Positions 10,945 to 22,217 are shown, counted from the first letter of the stretch. The stretch: 64,000 nt of DNA from Pithys albifrons albifrons (GCF_047495875.1 NC_092459.1:6576965-6640964), one strand, 5' to 3'. A program made the numbers and translations. The notes: generated by a model from the sequence alone, not told the origin.

Positions 10945-13900
10945 TGACAGTCCTATACCTGCATTGGTCAGACTTGTAGAAAGGAGAAGCAAATGCTTGT
11001 GAAACAGATTTTACTCTGGACATTGTGTGTATGCAGTCAAGGCTTGTAAGAGCAAACTGCAATATCATGCATCTCCTTTGCCATTAATTTTTCAGACTCA
11101 CTTGGGAAACTATTATAGAAAAAGAAGGCTGCATGGAAACCTCATTTCATCTGTAGAACTAAACATTTATCCTTGGATATCTGGTCAGCATTTAGACTCT
11201 CTAGTAGCCTTTCTACTACCACTGTCCTCAGTTTTTCTTTTCTTCCATAAGTTCCTTTCTGTGGCAAAGAAACACAATCAGAGAATCAGAGACCTGTGAA
11301 GAATTCAAGTAAATAACTTTTATGAGACAGTGTCAACAGTAACATAACTACTCAGACAGATGAGTGTTTGCTTTCTCTTTAAAAAAAAAAATTCTTAAAA
11401 CAGATTATCCATCATTCACGGGCAGTCTGACCCAGTGCTTGGTCATATTTCTTGTATGTTAAAAAGGTTTTTTCATTTCCTTGAACCCTGGAGAACTCGG
11501 AGTAATTTTTCTCTTTATAAGAAATTAGAATTTTTTTAATTGAAGAACTCTCAATCCCTTATTGTCTTCTACATACTAAACAAACTGCATTTTTTAACTT
11601 TTTAGATGATTTTTTCCTTATAATTCAGGCATCTTTACAATTAAAAAAATAATTAACTGGATTCAAAAAGGGTTCTTTTCCCCTCATCTTATGTAATTTC
11701 TTTTCAACTTGCTTTCATTGTTTCCTGCATTCCTTATCTGTCACATTTGTTATTTTCTGAATTCCTATCCAAATCAGGCTTGAATCCACCTCCACTGTTT
11801 ATATCTCACATATCTGAAACAAAATATACTGCAAAATAAAAGGAAGAATGACAAGTTGTCCTCAATGCACCAAACATCCAAACAATTATTTAAATGAGTA
11901 ATGATTACAATTGTCAGCAAAAGTTATTACATCCACCTGGAAAACTCAGTCTTAAGTTTTTTGGTGCCACAAATATAATGTGCCACATTACTATCTTTTG
12001 AATCAAAATGTAACATTTTGCCAGCCAAATCTGTATTATTCATTATTGAATGTTTGATCTTTACAAAAATCTCAATGTATCTTCAATTTCTCTTCCACAA
12101 AGCTCCCTGTTGCTAAAAATAGAGCAACTTGCTTTCATTTTGTTTGTTCTTTGACTTTTTTTCTTTGTTGAAAACTCCTTGGTGCAAAAACTGTCTATTA
12201 CTATGTCTGTAAAGTACATTGCAGAAGAAGCATTAATCCCACTTGGGCATTCTCCTGTTGTTGTGTTCCCAGGCAAAATATTTTAGCTCTAGAATCTCAA
12301 TAAATTTATTTCTCTTGCTACTGTCTGTAATTTCTGCTTCTGGGGGAAAAAATAAAAAGGGGAAAGCTAAAAAAAAAAGGTAAAAGTTACTTGGTAATGT
12401 TTTATCTTTCATCTCAATGGTCAAAAATCAAAAGATTTATTCTGATAGAAGACAAATGGTTTGGGGAAATAGCAAATGCATGTGAAATATGGTTTGAAAG
12501 CTCTCCTGTGAGAGGCTTAAGAGGACACAAAGCTCTTTAAGTGTGTGGGGGGAGCACTTTCTGTGCCATTAGTGCTTGATTAGATAGCATAACAGATAAT
12601 GTAAGATAAAATTAGACTCTGACAAGGAGCAATTAAACCTTGAGTTTTGACAGTCATCTGTTGGACATCTTACCACTTTTATCCTTAGGGCCTCTTAGAT
12701 GACACATAAGGACTTTATTCCAGAGGATAATTATCATAAGTGCATAGTGAAATGTTATGCCTTTTTCCAAAGATGTGTTGCTGAGCCCCCGGCACTGCCA
12801 CAGTGGTGGCTATTTGGGGGCCTGGGTTTGTATGCTGTACAATACAGCAGCTGTGGTCTTTGATGGGCTGTAGGAAAAATGCAAAGGTCATAACATCAAG
12901 AGTCTGAAAAGCAGAATAGCCTTCAAGTCTTGACCTGCTTGATTGTTAGACAGTTTTAAACTTTCAAGCATAGATTAAATGGAATAGCTGTTGGATTTGT
13001 ATTCTATGTGCAATCATTTTTTTAACTTATATCAATGTCGTAAGTCAAGGAGTGTCTTATCATGAAGTGCTTAAAAGAAGCAAAAAGGATTCACTGTGGA
13101 GTTAAAAAAGAAAAAAAGATTTTTGAGATGAGACTAAACATGATGTAACTTCTGTGAAGAGTAAAAATTTACCACATTAAATAGAACCTGAAAGCCGTGG
13201 ACTTTGGTTGTAATCTCAAGTGAATGTTTTATCCAGGTGTATCCCATAATGGCTCTTATCTGTTAACCTTTGGTCTTGTGACAGTCACTTCCGAATGCTC
13301 CAGTGAGGTTGCACAAATTTCTTTCTCTAGTAACAGAGTCCAGAGGGTGTCTGAAAACATAGCTCTGTCTAGGATGTTAGCAGTATCTGTCCAAAACAGC
13401 TTGCCATGAAAGATTTGAATTTCAAAAAAAGAACTGACTTTATGATGTCACTGTCATTTGGGAGTTTTAAATGCCATTAAATCTATACCCCATAAAAATT
13501 CCAGTTTCACTTAAGGCTAAATGTAATCTTTATTCACACACATTTGTGGATTTTCTTCATAAATAACAAAGGAAAACTGTATGAAAAATTGCTTCAATAA
13601 TGAATTGTTTCTAAATGACACATCTTTCAAGGACAAGTGTTTGTCAGACTTTTTTTCTTTTTAATGGAGATAGCAAAATAGTTACTGCAGTAAGACACCC
13701 AGTAATTTATTACTGCAAACAGTATTTTCTTAAAGGGATTCAGCATAATATTTTGGTGCTTGGAGTTTTTTAGTGTTTTTTGTACTGTTTCTAAGCAAGG
13801 AGAGAGCCTTTAATAGCAGGAAATTCTCTCTGTTTTCTGTCATGGGAGAAGGTATAAGCACACAACTTTGGATGTAATTTTATGATGTGGTAATTCACTC

Positions 13901-15984
13901 TGAACCATAGTCTGTATGGATTTGTCCACAACTTCAAATATGATTGGTCTGCCAAGTTTCAGAAAGTGAGTTCAGGTACATAGTTTTCCATTTCATATGA
14001 TAAACTGAAGCACTTTTGACTAGAGCATACATGGTTTACAAAGGTCATATGAGTGATCTGTGTAGAATAGAGTTATCGCTTTAGTTATTTCTACCTGATT
14101 TTTGTTTTATAGTCTGCACAACATTGGTATTTAGTAAGAGAATAGGTAAATTCATAAAACAAGAAATAAATTGCATTGTAATTTTGCAAGGTCAGAGTAA
14201 CGGGGAAACTATTAGAGGTGAATTCATTGTTATTCATTTCACTTCAAAGTTAAATGTCAGTTCCCATGACCCAGTAAATGGAGTGTAATTACTGAAAGTA
14301 TATAAATGATATAACAGAGAAAAATCTGACTCCTGTAGATGTTCTTGGGAAAGGGGTTTTTTCATACATCTGGGTGATTAAAAAATTGAACTCCTGGACA
14401 GCAAGATCGGTCAAATTACTTCCCCATCTCCTGACAGAAAAAATACACTTTGAGGGGTCTTATTAAGCAATCTATCTCTATTGAGCTCATTAAGTTCTGG
14501 ACAGCTAATAAGAATATAATAGAATCTTGGATGTCCTTTATAACATAATCTGACAAGTTGAAGCTGCATTCCAACTTCATTTGGATGGGCAAACAATGAA
14601 CCATATGCTAGTTTCAAATTCAGCTTAGCTTCCTTCTTTTTTTAGTAGGACTTGTGCCTTTGTAAAGAAAGCTAAAATATAAATCAAGCTTGCCAATTCA
14701 GCTTCATTCTAACCTCTCTTTTTTCCCTTTTGAATGCTGTCACAATTTATCTCTCTTCTTACTCTACAAAAGACCTGAAGAGCCACTTCTTAAAAGATGC
14801 TTGTAAACACCTATGCACAAAAATCCATTTTAGTACACGACAAGAAGTTGATTTTAGTCTGACAAAACATAGTGCTTAACTATGAACATGAACCAACATT
14901 CAGTGTCATCTGGCATGCTATGTATTTCTATACTGACATTCGTATCTCTCATTTACAAAATCCCATTACAAGTTTCATACAGATCTGATTTATTCTTCTG
15001 CCCATTTTCTTCCCCTTTTTAGAACATGTGAAGCTTTGTCCTCTTGTTCTTTTCTTTTTCCTATTGGATCAGAGAACAGACCTGTTATATTTAATCCTTA
15101 TTCTAGTATCAATCTACTTGATAATAATGCTGACAGAAACTCAAGTCACCAGCCAGTGGCTAAGTCAGTTTTTCAAGCACAGCAACCTTAATAGCCAGTG
15201 GCATTCCAGAGTGGGAATTGAATAATGTGAGCAACCTGTATTGACCTGTAACTTCTTAGCCCAAATGATCACATGCAAATTTGCAGCAGTAAAAGCTTCT
15301 CAGTCTTCAAGAAAAGTCTCTGAAGAAGACTCAAATTCTCCTTTACAAAGTAAAAGATTATATCCCTGATTGAACAGCAAAACCCTCCTGTCTTTCCTGG
15401 AGAGAAAGAGCCCTCCCTGCTCCAAGTGTGTTCTGTGAATTTGACCTTTACTTGCTGTTTAAACTGTGCTTCTCCTCCCCTTTCCTTAGCAGCAAGTGCA
15501 AAGGCTGAGGCACAGAAAGCTTTCCCAACTACTGGAACTGAACACTGGGTTTTCTCAAAGCTCATCCTCCTTCCCATCCAGACAGCTCTGAGGTGAATGA
15601 GCTCTGCTACGGCAGAAAGCAGTGCAAGCAGGGCTTTAGATCTTGTGTTGCTGCAAGACCTCCACTAATAGTTCACCCATTCTTCTTATTAGATGCCCAA
15701 TATTGCCTTCAGATCACCTGAATGTACCTTTCTCAGCTGACTTTTGACATGGGTGGTTAAACTTTAGGGTACGTAAAGGCATGAAATTCTACATCGGGCT
15801 ATAGGGCATGTAGAGAGAAATTGTTTATGAAATCATTCCAAATAAACTAGTCATTTAGAGGAAGAGAACTGTTGTCAGAAGTTATCCAAACCCCTGGTAA
15901 TGTCAAAGGAATAATAACACACTGAAAGGTTTTACATTCCCTGGCAGGCTTTGTTTGCTGCTCCTTCAGCTATCAGCAGGTGAC
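10945..15984. other. Unique non-coding DNA, about 5 kb
   Basis: AT-rich sequence with T-rich and A-rich runs and no recognisable exon, RNA gene or transposon. The last 50-60 bases (from about 15,940) could belong to the CR1 5' UTR, because the exact 5' boundary of the LINE is not marked by a target duplication that I can see. Confidence 0.5.
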
Positions 15985-16009
15985 TCAGAGGGGAGTTGGA
16001 GGCGGGGCT

Positions 16010-16170
16010 TGCTCGTTAGCAGGAGAGTGAGAAGGCTTTAAGAACATCTCTAGGGAGCGCAAGCGACCCGGAGCGCGGCGAACAGGAGCGGGCAAACAGG
16101 GGCGTGGCACGTCTGTGAGGGCGTGGCACGGCAGTTTGCACGGCAGTTCGCACAGGCCGGGCAAACAGGC
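16010..16170 (+). promoter_or_regulatory. CR1 5' UTR, CpG-rich presumptive internal promoter
   Basis: A sharply CpG-dense block in an AT-rich window. It contains repeated modules: GGGCAAACAGG at 16,090-16,100 and 16,159-16,169, GGGCGTGGCAC at 16,100-16,110 and 16,119-16,129, and tandem 12-mers GCACGGCAGTTT/GCACGGCAGTTC at 16,126-16,149. LINEs carry their promoter inside the 5' UTR, and iterated GC motifs fit that role, but promoter activity is inferred. Retained CpGs also point to a recent insertion. Confidence 0.6.
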
Positions 16171-16198
16171 AGGGCAGAAACCTAGGTATTTCTGCAGC

Positions 16199-16271
16199 TT
16201 TTTTTTTTTTTTTTTTTTTTTTCTCTCCTCTGTTCATTTGTTTCTTTGTCTCTTTCTACCTTTCCCCCCAG
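16199..16271 (+). promoter_or_regulatory. T24 run and polypyrimidine/CAG stretch before ORF1
   Basis: Twenty-four consecutive T (16,199-16,222) are followed by a nearly pure pyrimidine tract ending CTTTCCCCCCAG at 16,271, 12 nt before the ORF1 ATG. This matches the layout of a 3' splice acceptor and could also act as a translation-related pyrimidine element. No function is shown by the sequence alone. Confidence 0.5.
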
Positions 16272-16283
16272 CTTAAGGCAGTC

Positions 16284-17363
16284 ATGCCTCCCAGAAAAAT
16301 GAAAGCTGTTGCTCCTGTTACCAGTAGAGGTGTGTCAATACAGACTGAACCCTCTAAAAAGGATGCAGCCACTCAGGCCTCCGGCTGCATAGACTGTCTG
16401 AGCCTGGACCTACCACCAGAGGACAGTATGAGAAGTGCCTGCATACGATGTGAGCAGGTGAACGATTTGCTGGGTCTGGTGGCAGAGCTAAAGGAAGAGG
16501 TTGATAGGCTCAGAAACATAAGGGAGAGTGAAAGGGAAATTGACTGGTGGAGTCACACCCTTTCCACCCCTAAGGAAGCCCAGCAGGAGGTGGTGAAGCC
16601 CAGCCCCTCCTGCCTTCAGGCAGACGGAACAAACCATAGGGTTGGGGATGAATGGAAACAGGTGCCTGGTCAGAGAGGCAAAAACACCCCCTCTCGACCC
16701 CTTTCACCTGCCAGGGTGCCCTTAAAAAACAGGTATATGGCCCTGGACTCGGGCAGTCTGTTGGAGGACAGTCAGGAGGAGGATCTATCTACAAGATCTT
16801 CTGGTTACCCCCAGCCTACCGGACGGGTTACGACTACAGGTAAGAGAAAAAAGAGAAGGGTTGTTGTAATAGGTGACTCCCTTCTGAGAGGAACTGAGGG
16901 CCCTATATGTCGGCCAGACCCGTCCCACAGGGAAGTTTGCTGCCTTCCTGGGGCCAGGGTGAGGGATATTACCAAAAAACTTCCTAAACTTATCCAACCC
17001 TCAGACTATTACCCACTGTTGGTTGTCCAGGTTGGAAGTGATGACATTAATAAAAGGAGTACCAGAGTAATTAAAAAAGATTTCAAGGCACTGACCCGAT
17101 CTCTTCAGGGGACAGGAGCACAGGTAGTAATTGCCTCAGTTCCTGTGCTAGCTGGGATGAATGAGGAGAGGTTTAGGAAAGCCCAGCTTACCAACAGGTG
17201 GCTTAGGGGATGGTGCTATCGTCAAAATTTTGGGTTTTTTGATCATGGCACGAACTCCGTGTTGCCCAGTCTCATCAAAGCAGATGGGCTTCATTTATCT
17301 AGGGAGGGCAAAAGAACTGTAGCCCATAAGTTGGCAGGGTTAGTTAGGAGGGCTTTAAACTAG
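16284..17363 (+). CDS. CR1 ORF1 protein (zinc-finger-like, coiled region, GDSL-type esterase domain)
   Basis: A 359-residue protein, the RNA-binding/accessory protein of the CR1 retrotransposition particle. The start ATG has G at -3. Residues 35-56 hold two CxxC pairs (C35/C38 and C53/C56), a zinc-finger-like arrangement. Residues 59-82 are a leucine-rich, charged helix suited to oligomerisation. Residues 100-190 are polar and probably disordered, ending in a basic GKRKKRR patch. Residues 192-350 form an SGNH/GDSL-type hydrolase as known for CR1 ORF1: GDS at 197-199 with candidate nucleophile S199, PGA at 222-224, and DGLH (D334, H337) as the other catalytic pair. The block III motif usually written GxND reads GSDD at 251-254, replacing the expected Asn by Asp. 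The protein ends at UAG directly after a UUUAAAC heptamer, and the ORF2 frame overlaps its last codons. Intact, with no sign of decay. Confidence 0.95.
   Translation: MPPRKMKAVAPVTSRGVSIQTEPSKKDAATQASGCIDCLSLDLPPEDSMRSACIRCEQVNDLLGLVAELKEEVDRLRNIRESEREIDWWSHTLSTPKEAQQEVVKPSPSCLQADGTNHRVGDEWKQVPGQRGKNTPSRPLSPARVPLKNRYMALDSGSLLEDSQEEDLSTRSSGYPQPTGRVTTTGKRKKRRVVVIGDSLLRGTEGPICRPDPSHREVCCLPGARVRDITKKLPKLIQPSDYYPLLVVQVGSDDINKRSTRVIKKDFKALTRSLQGTGAQVVIASVPVLAGMNEERFRKAQLTNRWLRGWCYRQNFGFFDHGTNSVLPSLIKADGLHLSREGKRTVAHKLAGLVRRALN
17354..17360 (+). promoter_or_regulatory. Candidate -1 ribosomal frameshift heptamer UUUAAAC
   Basis: ORF1 codons here read GCU UUA AAC UAG, giving X XXY YYZ = U UUA AAC in ORF1 phase with the UAG stop immediately next. 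A one-base backward slip moves ribosomes into the ORF2 frame, which is open from 17,348 (after TAG at 17,345-17,347) to the ORF2 stop. Downstream, G-runs at 17,371-17,375, 17,378-17,380, 17,383-17,384 and 17,390-17,392 and a stem GGGCTCT (17,390-17,396) with AGAGCCT (17,419-17,425, one G-U pair) could stall ribosomes. Frameshifting itself is an inference. Confidence 0.55.
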
Positions 17364-17434
17364 GTTTGAAGGGGGAAGGGACGGCAACTGGGCTCTCCAG
17401 AGACAGGCCTAAGAGCATAGAGCCTGAGTTGAGA

Positions 17435-20221
17435 ATGAAATCAATGGCCCAGCTGAAGTGCATGTACACCAATGCGCGCAGTATGGGAAACAAACAAGAG
17501 GAGCTGGAAGCCATAGTGCAGCAGGAAAACTATGACATAGTTGCTGTCACAGAAACGTGGTGGGATGAATCACATGACTGGAGTGCTGCTATGGGGGGCT
17601 ACAAGCTCTTCAGAAAAGACAGGCAGGGAAGGAGAGGTGGAGGGGTGGCTTTATATGTTAGAGAGTCTCTTGACTCTGTTGAAGTTGAGGTCAGCAGTGA
17701 CAAGGTTGAGTGCCTGTGGGCCAGAATCAGGGGCAAGGCCAACAAGGCTGACACCCTTGTGGGTGTCTGTTACAGACCACCCAACCAGGATGATGAAGGG
17801 GATGAATTATTCTACAAGCAGCTGGCAGATGTCTCAAAATCTCCAGCCCTTGTTCTTGTGGGTGACTTTAACCTGCCAGATATCTGCTGGGAGCTTCATA
17901 CTGCAGAGAAGAGGCAGTCAAGGAGGTTCCTGGAGTGTATAGAGGACAATTTCCTTCATCAACTGGTAAATGAGCCTACCAGGGGGAAGGCCCTGCTAGA
18001 CCTACTATTTACAAACAGAGAGGGGCTGGTAGATGATGTAGTGGTTGGAGGCCGCCTGGGGCATAGTGACCATGAAATAATAGAATTTTCAGTCCTCAGG
18101 GATGTAAGGAGAGTCACCATTAAAACCTCTACCTTGGACTTTCGGAGAGCAGATTTTGGCCTATTCAAAGAACTGATTCAGAGCATACCCTGGGAAACAA
18201 CCCTTAAAGGTAAGGGGGTCCAGGAGGGATGGACATGTTTTAAGAGGGAGATTTTGAATGCACAGCAACAGGCTGTCCCAGTGTGCCGAAAGGCCAGCCG
18301 GAGGGGAAGACAGCCAGCTTGGTTAAATAGGGAGATTCTGAAAGAAATCAGGGATAAAAAGAAAGTTTACAGACTATGGAAAAAAGGGCTGGCTACTTAT
18401 GAAGAATTTACAGATAGAGCTAGGTCATGCAGGAAAAAAATTAGGGAAAGAAAAGTGGAATTTGAAGTAAATTTGGCTATTTCAGTTAGGGATAACAAAA
18501 AGTCCTTTTATAAATACATTAATAACAAAAAGAGGGGCAAGGAAAACCTCCATTCTCTGTTGGACTTGGAGGGAAATATAGTTAAGGAAGATGAGGAGAA
18601 GGCTGAGGTACTTAACACCTACTTTGCCTCAGTTTTCACCAGTAAGACAGGTGGCCCTCAAGACAACTGGCCTCTGGAGCTGGTAGATAGAGAGAGGGAG
18701 CTGAATAGCCCTCCTGTATTCCAGGAGGAAATAGTGACCGACTTACTGAGCCAGCTGGATCCTAACAAGTCTATGGGACCAGATGGGATCCATCCCAGGG
18801 TGATGAAGGAGCTGGCAGAAGAGCTTGCCAAACCGCTCTCCATCATCTTCCAACAGTCCTGGCTCTCTGGGGAGGTCCCAGATGATTGGAGGTTGGCGAA
18901 TGTCACCCCAATCCACAAAAAGGGCTGCAAGCAGGACCCTGGCAACTACAGGCCTGTCAGCCTGACCTCTGTGCCTGGCAGGGTTATGGAGCAGTTCATC
19001 CTGAGTGCAATCACACAGCACCTTCAGGGTGGACAAGGGATTAGACCCAGCCAGCATGGGTTTAGGAGGGGCAGGTCCTGTCTGACCAACCTGATCTCTT
19101 TCTACGATCAGGTGACCCACCTGGTGGATGAGGGGAAGGCTGTGGATGTGGTCTATCTGGACTTCAGCAAGGCCTTTGATACCGTCTCCCATAATATACT
19201 CCTGAAAAAGCTGGTAGCCCATGGCTTGGACAAGTGTAGCCTCTCCTGGATTAAGAGCTGGCTGGAGGGTCGGGCCCAGAGAGTGCTGGTGAACGGAGCT
19301 GCATCCAGCTGGCGGCCAGTCACCAGTGGTGTTCCCCAGGGGTCTGTGTTGGGTCCAGTCGTGTTTAACATCTTTATTGATGATTTAGATGAGGGGATTG
19401 AGTCCATCATCAGCAAATTTGCTGATGACACCGAGCTGGGAGGCAGTGTCGACCTGCTGGAAGGCAGGAGGGCTCTGCAGAGGGATCTGGATAGACTTGA
19501 GAGATGGGCTGATTCCAATGGGATGAAGTTCAACAAGGCCAAGTGCCGGGTCCTGCACTTTGGCCACAACAACCCCCTGCAGTGCTACAGGCTGGGCACA
19601 GAGTGGCTGGAGAGCAGCCAGGCAGAAAAGGACCTTGGAGTACTAATTGACAGGAAGCTCAACATGAGTCAACAGTGTGCCCAGGTGGCCAAGAAGGCCA
19701 ATGGGATCCTGGCCTGGATCAAAAATAGCGTGGCCAGCAGGACCAGGGAAGTGATCCTTCCCCTGTACTCTGCATTGGTGAGGCCACACCTTGAGTACTG
19801 TGTTCAGTTCTGGGCCCCTCAGTTCAGAAAGGATATTGAGATGCTGGAGCGGGTCCAGAGAAGAGCAACAAGGCTGGTGAAGGGACTGGAGCACAAGTCC
19901 TATGGGGAGAGGCTGAGGGAGCTGGGGTTGTTTAGCCTGGAGAAGAGGAGGCTCAGAGGTGACCTCATCACTGTCTATAACTGCCTGAAGGGAAGTTATA
20001 GCCAGGTGGGGGCTGGTCTCTTCTCCCAGGCACTCAGCAATAGAACAAGGGGGCATGGGCTTAAGCTCTGCCAGGGGAAATTTAAGTTGGATATCAGAAA
20101 AAAATTTTTTACAGAGAGAGTAATCAGGCATTGGAATGGGCTGCCCGGAGAGGTGGTGGATTCACCATCCCTAGAGATCTTTAAATGCAGATTGGACGTG
20201 GCGCTGGGTGCCATGATCTAG
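17435..20221 (+). CDS. CR1 ORF2 protein: APE endonuclease and reverse transcriptase
   Basis: The first in-frame ATG is at 17,435 (928 residues), but the frame is open back to 17,348, so a frameshift product fused to ORF1 is also possible. The endonuclease domain spans about residues 5-220: YTNARS (N13), TETW (E40), GDFN (D144, N146) and SDH (D212, H213) are the APE-type catalytic and metal-binding positions, all present. The reverse transcriptase spans about 430-700: YLDFSKAFD (D576), [10 protein letters not shown] near 633-641 and FADD (D664, D665) supply the three catalytic aspartates. A C-terminal domain follows, containing [11 protein letters not shown] and [13 protein letters not shown], conserved in bird CR1. 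The enzyme nicks DNA and copies its own RNA at the break (target-primed reverse transcription). No internal stop or frameshift exists, so this copy could be active. The stop TAG at 20,219-20,221 precedes the 3' hairpin. Confidence 0.96.
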   Translation: MKSMAQLKCMYTNARSMGNKQEELEAIVQQENYDIVAVTETWWDESHDWSAAMGGYKLFRKDRQGRRGGGVALYVRESLDSVEVEVSSDKVECLWARIRGKANKADTLVGVCYRPPNQDDEGDELFYKQLADVSKSPALVLVGDFNLPDICWELHTAEKRQSRRFLECIEDNFLHQLVNEPTRGKALLDLLFTNREGLVDDVVVGGRLGHSDHEIIEFSVLRDVRRVTIKTSTLDFRRADFGLFKELIQSIPWETTLKGKGVQEGWTCFKREILNAQQQAVPVCRKASRRGRQPAWLNREILKEIRDKKKVYRLWKKGLATYEEFTDRARSCRKKIRERKVEFEVNLAISVRDNKKSFYKYINNKKRGKENLHSLLDLEGNIVKEDEEKAEVLNTYFASVFTSKTGGPQDNWPLELVDRERELNSPPVFQEEIVTDLLSQLDPNKSMGPDGIHPRVMKELAEELAKPLSIIFQQSWLSGEVPDDWRLANVTPIHKKGCKQDPGNYRPVSLTSVPGRVMEQFILSAITQHLQGGQGIRPSQHGFRRGRSCLTNLISFYDQVTHLVDEGKAVDVVYLDFSKAFDTVSHNILLKKLVAHGLDKCSLSWIKSWLEGRAQRVLVNGAASSWRPVTSGVPQGSVLGPVVFNIFIDDLDEGIESIISKFADDTELGGSVDLLEGRRALQRDLDRLERWADSNGMKFNKAKCRVLHFGHNNPLQCYRLGTEWLESSQAEKDLGVLIDRKLNMSQQCAQVAKKANGILAWIKNSVASRTREVILPLYSALVRPHLEYCVQFWAPQFRKDIEMLERVQRRATRLVKGLEHKSYGERLRELGLFSLEKRRLRGDLITVYNCLKGSYSQVGAGLFSQALSNRTRGHGLKLCQGKFKLDIRKKFFTERVIRHWNGLPGEVVDSPSLEIFKCRLDVALGAMI

Positions 20222-20309
20222 TAAATGAGCTAGAGTTGGACCAAGGGTTGGACTCGATGATCTTGGAGGTCTTTTCCAACCCAATCGATTCTATGATTCT
20301 ATGATTCTA
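20222..20309 (+). repeat. CR1 3' UTR hairpin and ATTCTATG tail
   Basis: An 8-bp perfect stem GGGTTGGA (20,245-20,252) / TCCAACCC (20,275-20,282) encloses a 22-nt loop. It is followed by ATTCTATG, ATTCTATG, ATTCTA (20,288-20,309). In CR1 the 3' end is the part recognised by the element's reverse transcriptase. The same stem is kept in the fragment at 641-938. Confidence 0.9.
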
Positions 20310-22217
20310 AATGGGAGAATTTTTTAACAGAAGTTTTTAAATTGAAGTTCATTTGCTGTAATAAGATGAGACTGGTTTTCTGCTTTGGATCATCTTTGTG
20401 AGTTACTGGGACTGAATCAAGCTGGAAGAATCAACTTTTATTATGATCACTGCAATTGTTGCCTCCCAGATTTCTGGGATCTTCCACAATACCACTTGGA
20501 CCTCATGAGGCAGGTCATGAAGTGCATCCAGACAGCAAAAGGACAGTGGAAGGGAATTAGGTGTTACAACACCTCTGTTGTCTATACTTAACTTTGAATA
20601 TCAACTGTAACATAATACTCTCCCTTTTCCACAGTTTCCCTTCAGCCACATATTTCTATTCACTTCTCCTTTCAGCTTTGTTTTGTTAGAATTAAATTCA
20701 CGTTTTCCAGTGCTGCTAACCTGGGACAAAAGTCGAGTGAAAGTACCTTTTTGTACAGCCCAGTAATCCAGTGACTATGTCAGACCTCAGTGTGCATGAT
20801 CTGCATCTCACACAGCAAAATTGGGAGCAAATATTATCTACAGAGACAGAGTCTGCCTTTTATATCTTTGCTGCTCTTTTCTCTCATTTATGTTCATTTA
20901 TTTTGCTTTATCTAACAGTAGATAGGATCAGACTGCAACAGCAAGGTTTCAAGTGGCCTTACTTCTCTTTTCTCCCTTCGATGAGAAAAGAAAACAATAA
21001 CCGAAAGAGAACAAATATGACCTTTGAATCCTTTTAGCCATATATATTCATTCCAGAGGTTTTCAGGCTTTGCAACTCAAATTAGCCTCTGTCTGCTCTA
21101 TGTGAGTGTCTATACTGCAGGACTATATTCAAATACACTCACTGGTGTTTCCTATTTTTGTCCACTCCTTTGGTATTTTGAGGACATGCCCAGTGTCTCA
21201 AATGCAAACTGAAGATCTTTGTGAATGAATTAATATTTAATTGCAGGACTTTGTTGAGTTGCACTTCCAGGATCCATCCTGACTTCTGCAACACACCTGG
21301 ATTCATGTTGAGAGCATGTCCATGTGGGTTTCCCTGCGGGTATTTTTGGAAATCAAATTACATAGAATTATCATATAAAGAAGACTGATGACAGCATGCA
21401 AGGGCAGCCAGGATTTAAGCATGGGTACCTGCTGACTTGAACAGCCTGATGTTCACCGATACAGATGTCGACTACCATTCTTACCCAATTCATCAGGAAA
21501 GATCCCAACTGTCCTGCTGGGAGGTATCAGGCCTGTGTGCTGTCTTCATGGTGGATTGTCAGCTCAAGAGAAAACAGAACTCAGCTTACCAAGTTAGCCC
21601 AGATGATTCTGTCAAGAAGCCCATGTGAGAGAGATTTGTGTGTAAATGGGAAGAAATTTGAAAGAAATTTAACTATGTGGTAGTGAGAATATAATCTTTA
21701 GCTGTATCAGGCAGGGACTTCTCTGAGCTTAAAAGAAGAAATATTGAAATTAATGAGGAAGGAGATTTTTAATACCTTTTGCTCTCAGGTTTGTTTTTTT
21801 TTATTATTATTATTTTGTAAGCAAGTGACAGGTAACAGCAATCTGTCACAAAACCCTAGACCATCAGTGACTTTTTAAGCTTATACCAGTAAGATTTTTA
21901 TTAGTCCTAGACTTTAGGGTCCTGAAATCCCCTCTTGTTAGACCGTCAGTCATCTGTACTTGTACAAATTAGTAAAAAATTGCCACCAGTACCAAACTGC
22001 AAATGGATTAGACCAATTTAGAAGATGAGACAAATACTATGCAACAGAGGCTCAGAGGTTTGGAATCTTGTATTAGCATACTCTTGGTTCTTAACAAATT
22101 ACTCATCAAGAGCACCAAGATAAACTTCACAATTAAAATATATGTGTATATATATAAAGACCATTCACGAGTATAAGCTTGAGATACATCACACAATTAT
22201 TGTTGTTGTGTTTATCT
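20310..22217. other. Unique non-coding DNA
   Basis: Flank of the full-length CR1. No exon, RNA gene or recognisable repeat. Confidence 0.5.

Larger units (their letters stand above)
15985..20309 (+). mobile_element. Full-length CR1 LINE retrotransposon with two intact ORFs
   Basis: A non-LTR retrotransposon of the CR1 clade, complete from a CpG-rich 5' UTR to the ATTCTATG tail. Order: 5' UTR with iterated GC motifs (16,010-16,170), T24 and polypyrimidine tract (16,199-16,270), ORF1 (16,284-17,363), a TTTAAAC heptamer at the ORF1 stop, ORF2 (17,435-20,221), a 3' UTR with an 8-bp stem hairpin, and two and three-quarter ATTCTATG units (20,288-20,309). No stop or frameshift interrupts either reading frame. 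CR1 copies in birds are overwhelmingly 5'-truncated, so a complete copy is uncommon. As is usual for CR1, no clear target-site duplication is seen, and the 5' end is placed by the GC shift (uncertain by about 45 bp). Confidence 0.97.

Noticed and set aside
16016..16237. Minus-strand open frame with poly-Lys across the CR1 5' UTR
   Set aside because: Produced by the T24 run and the GC-rich UTR read backwards.
18658..20214. Several long minus-strand open frames opposite CR1 ORF2
   Set aside because: They are antisense shadows of the RT coding sequence; their translations show no domain of their own.
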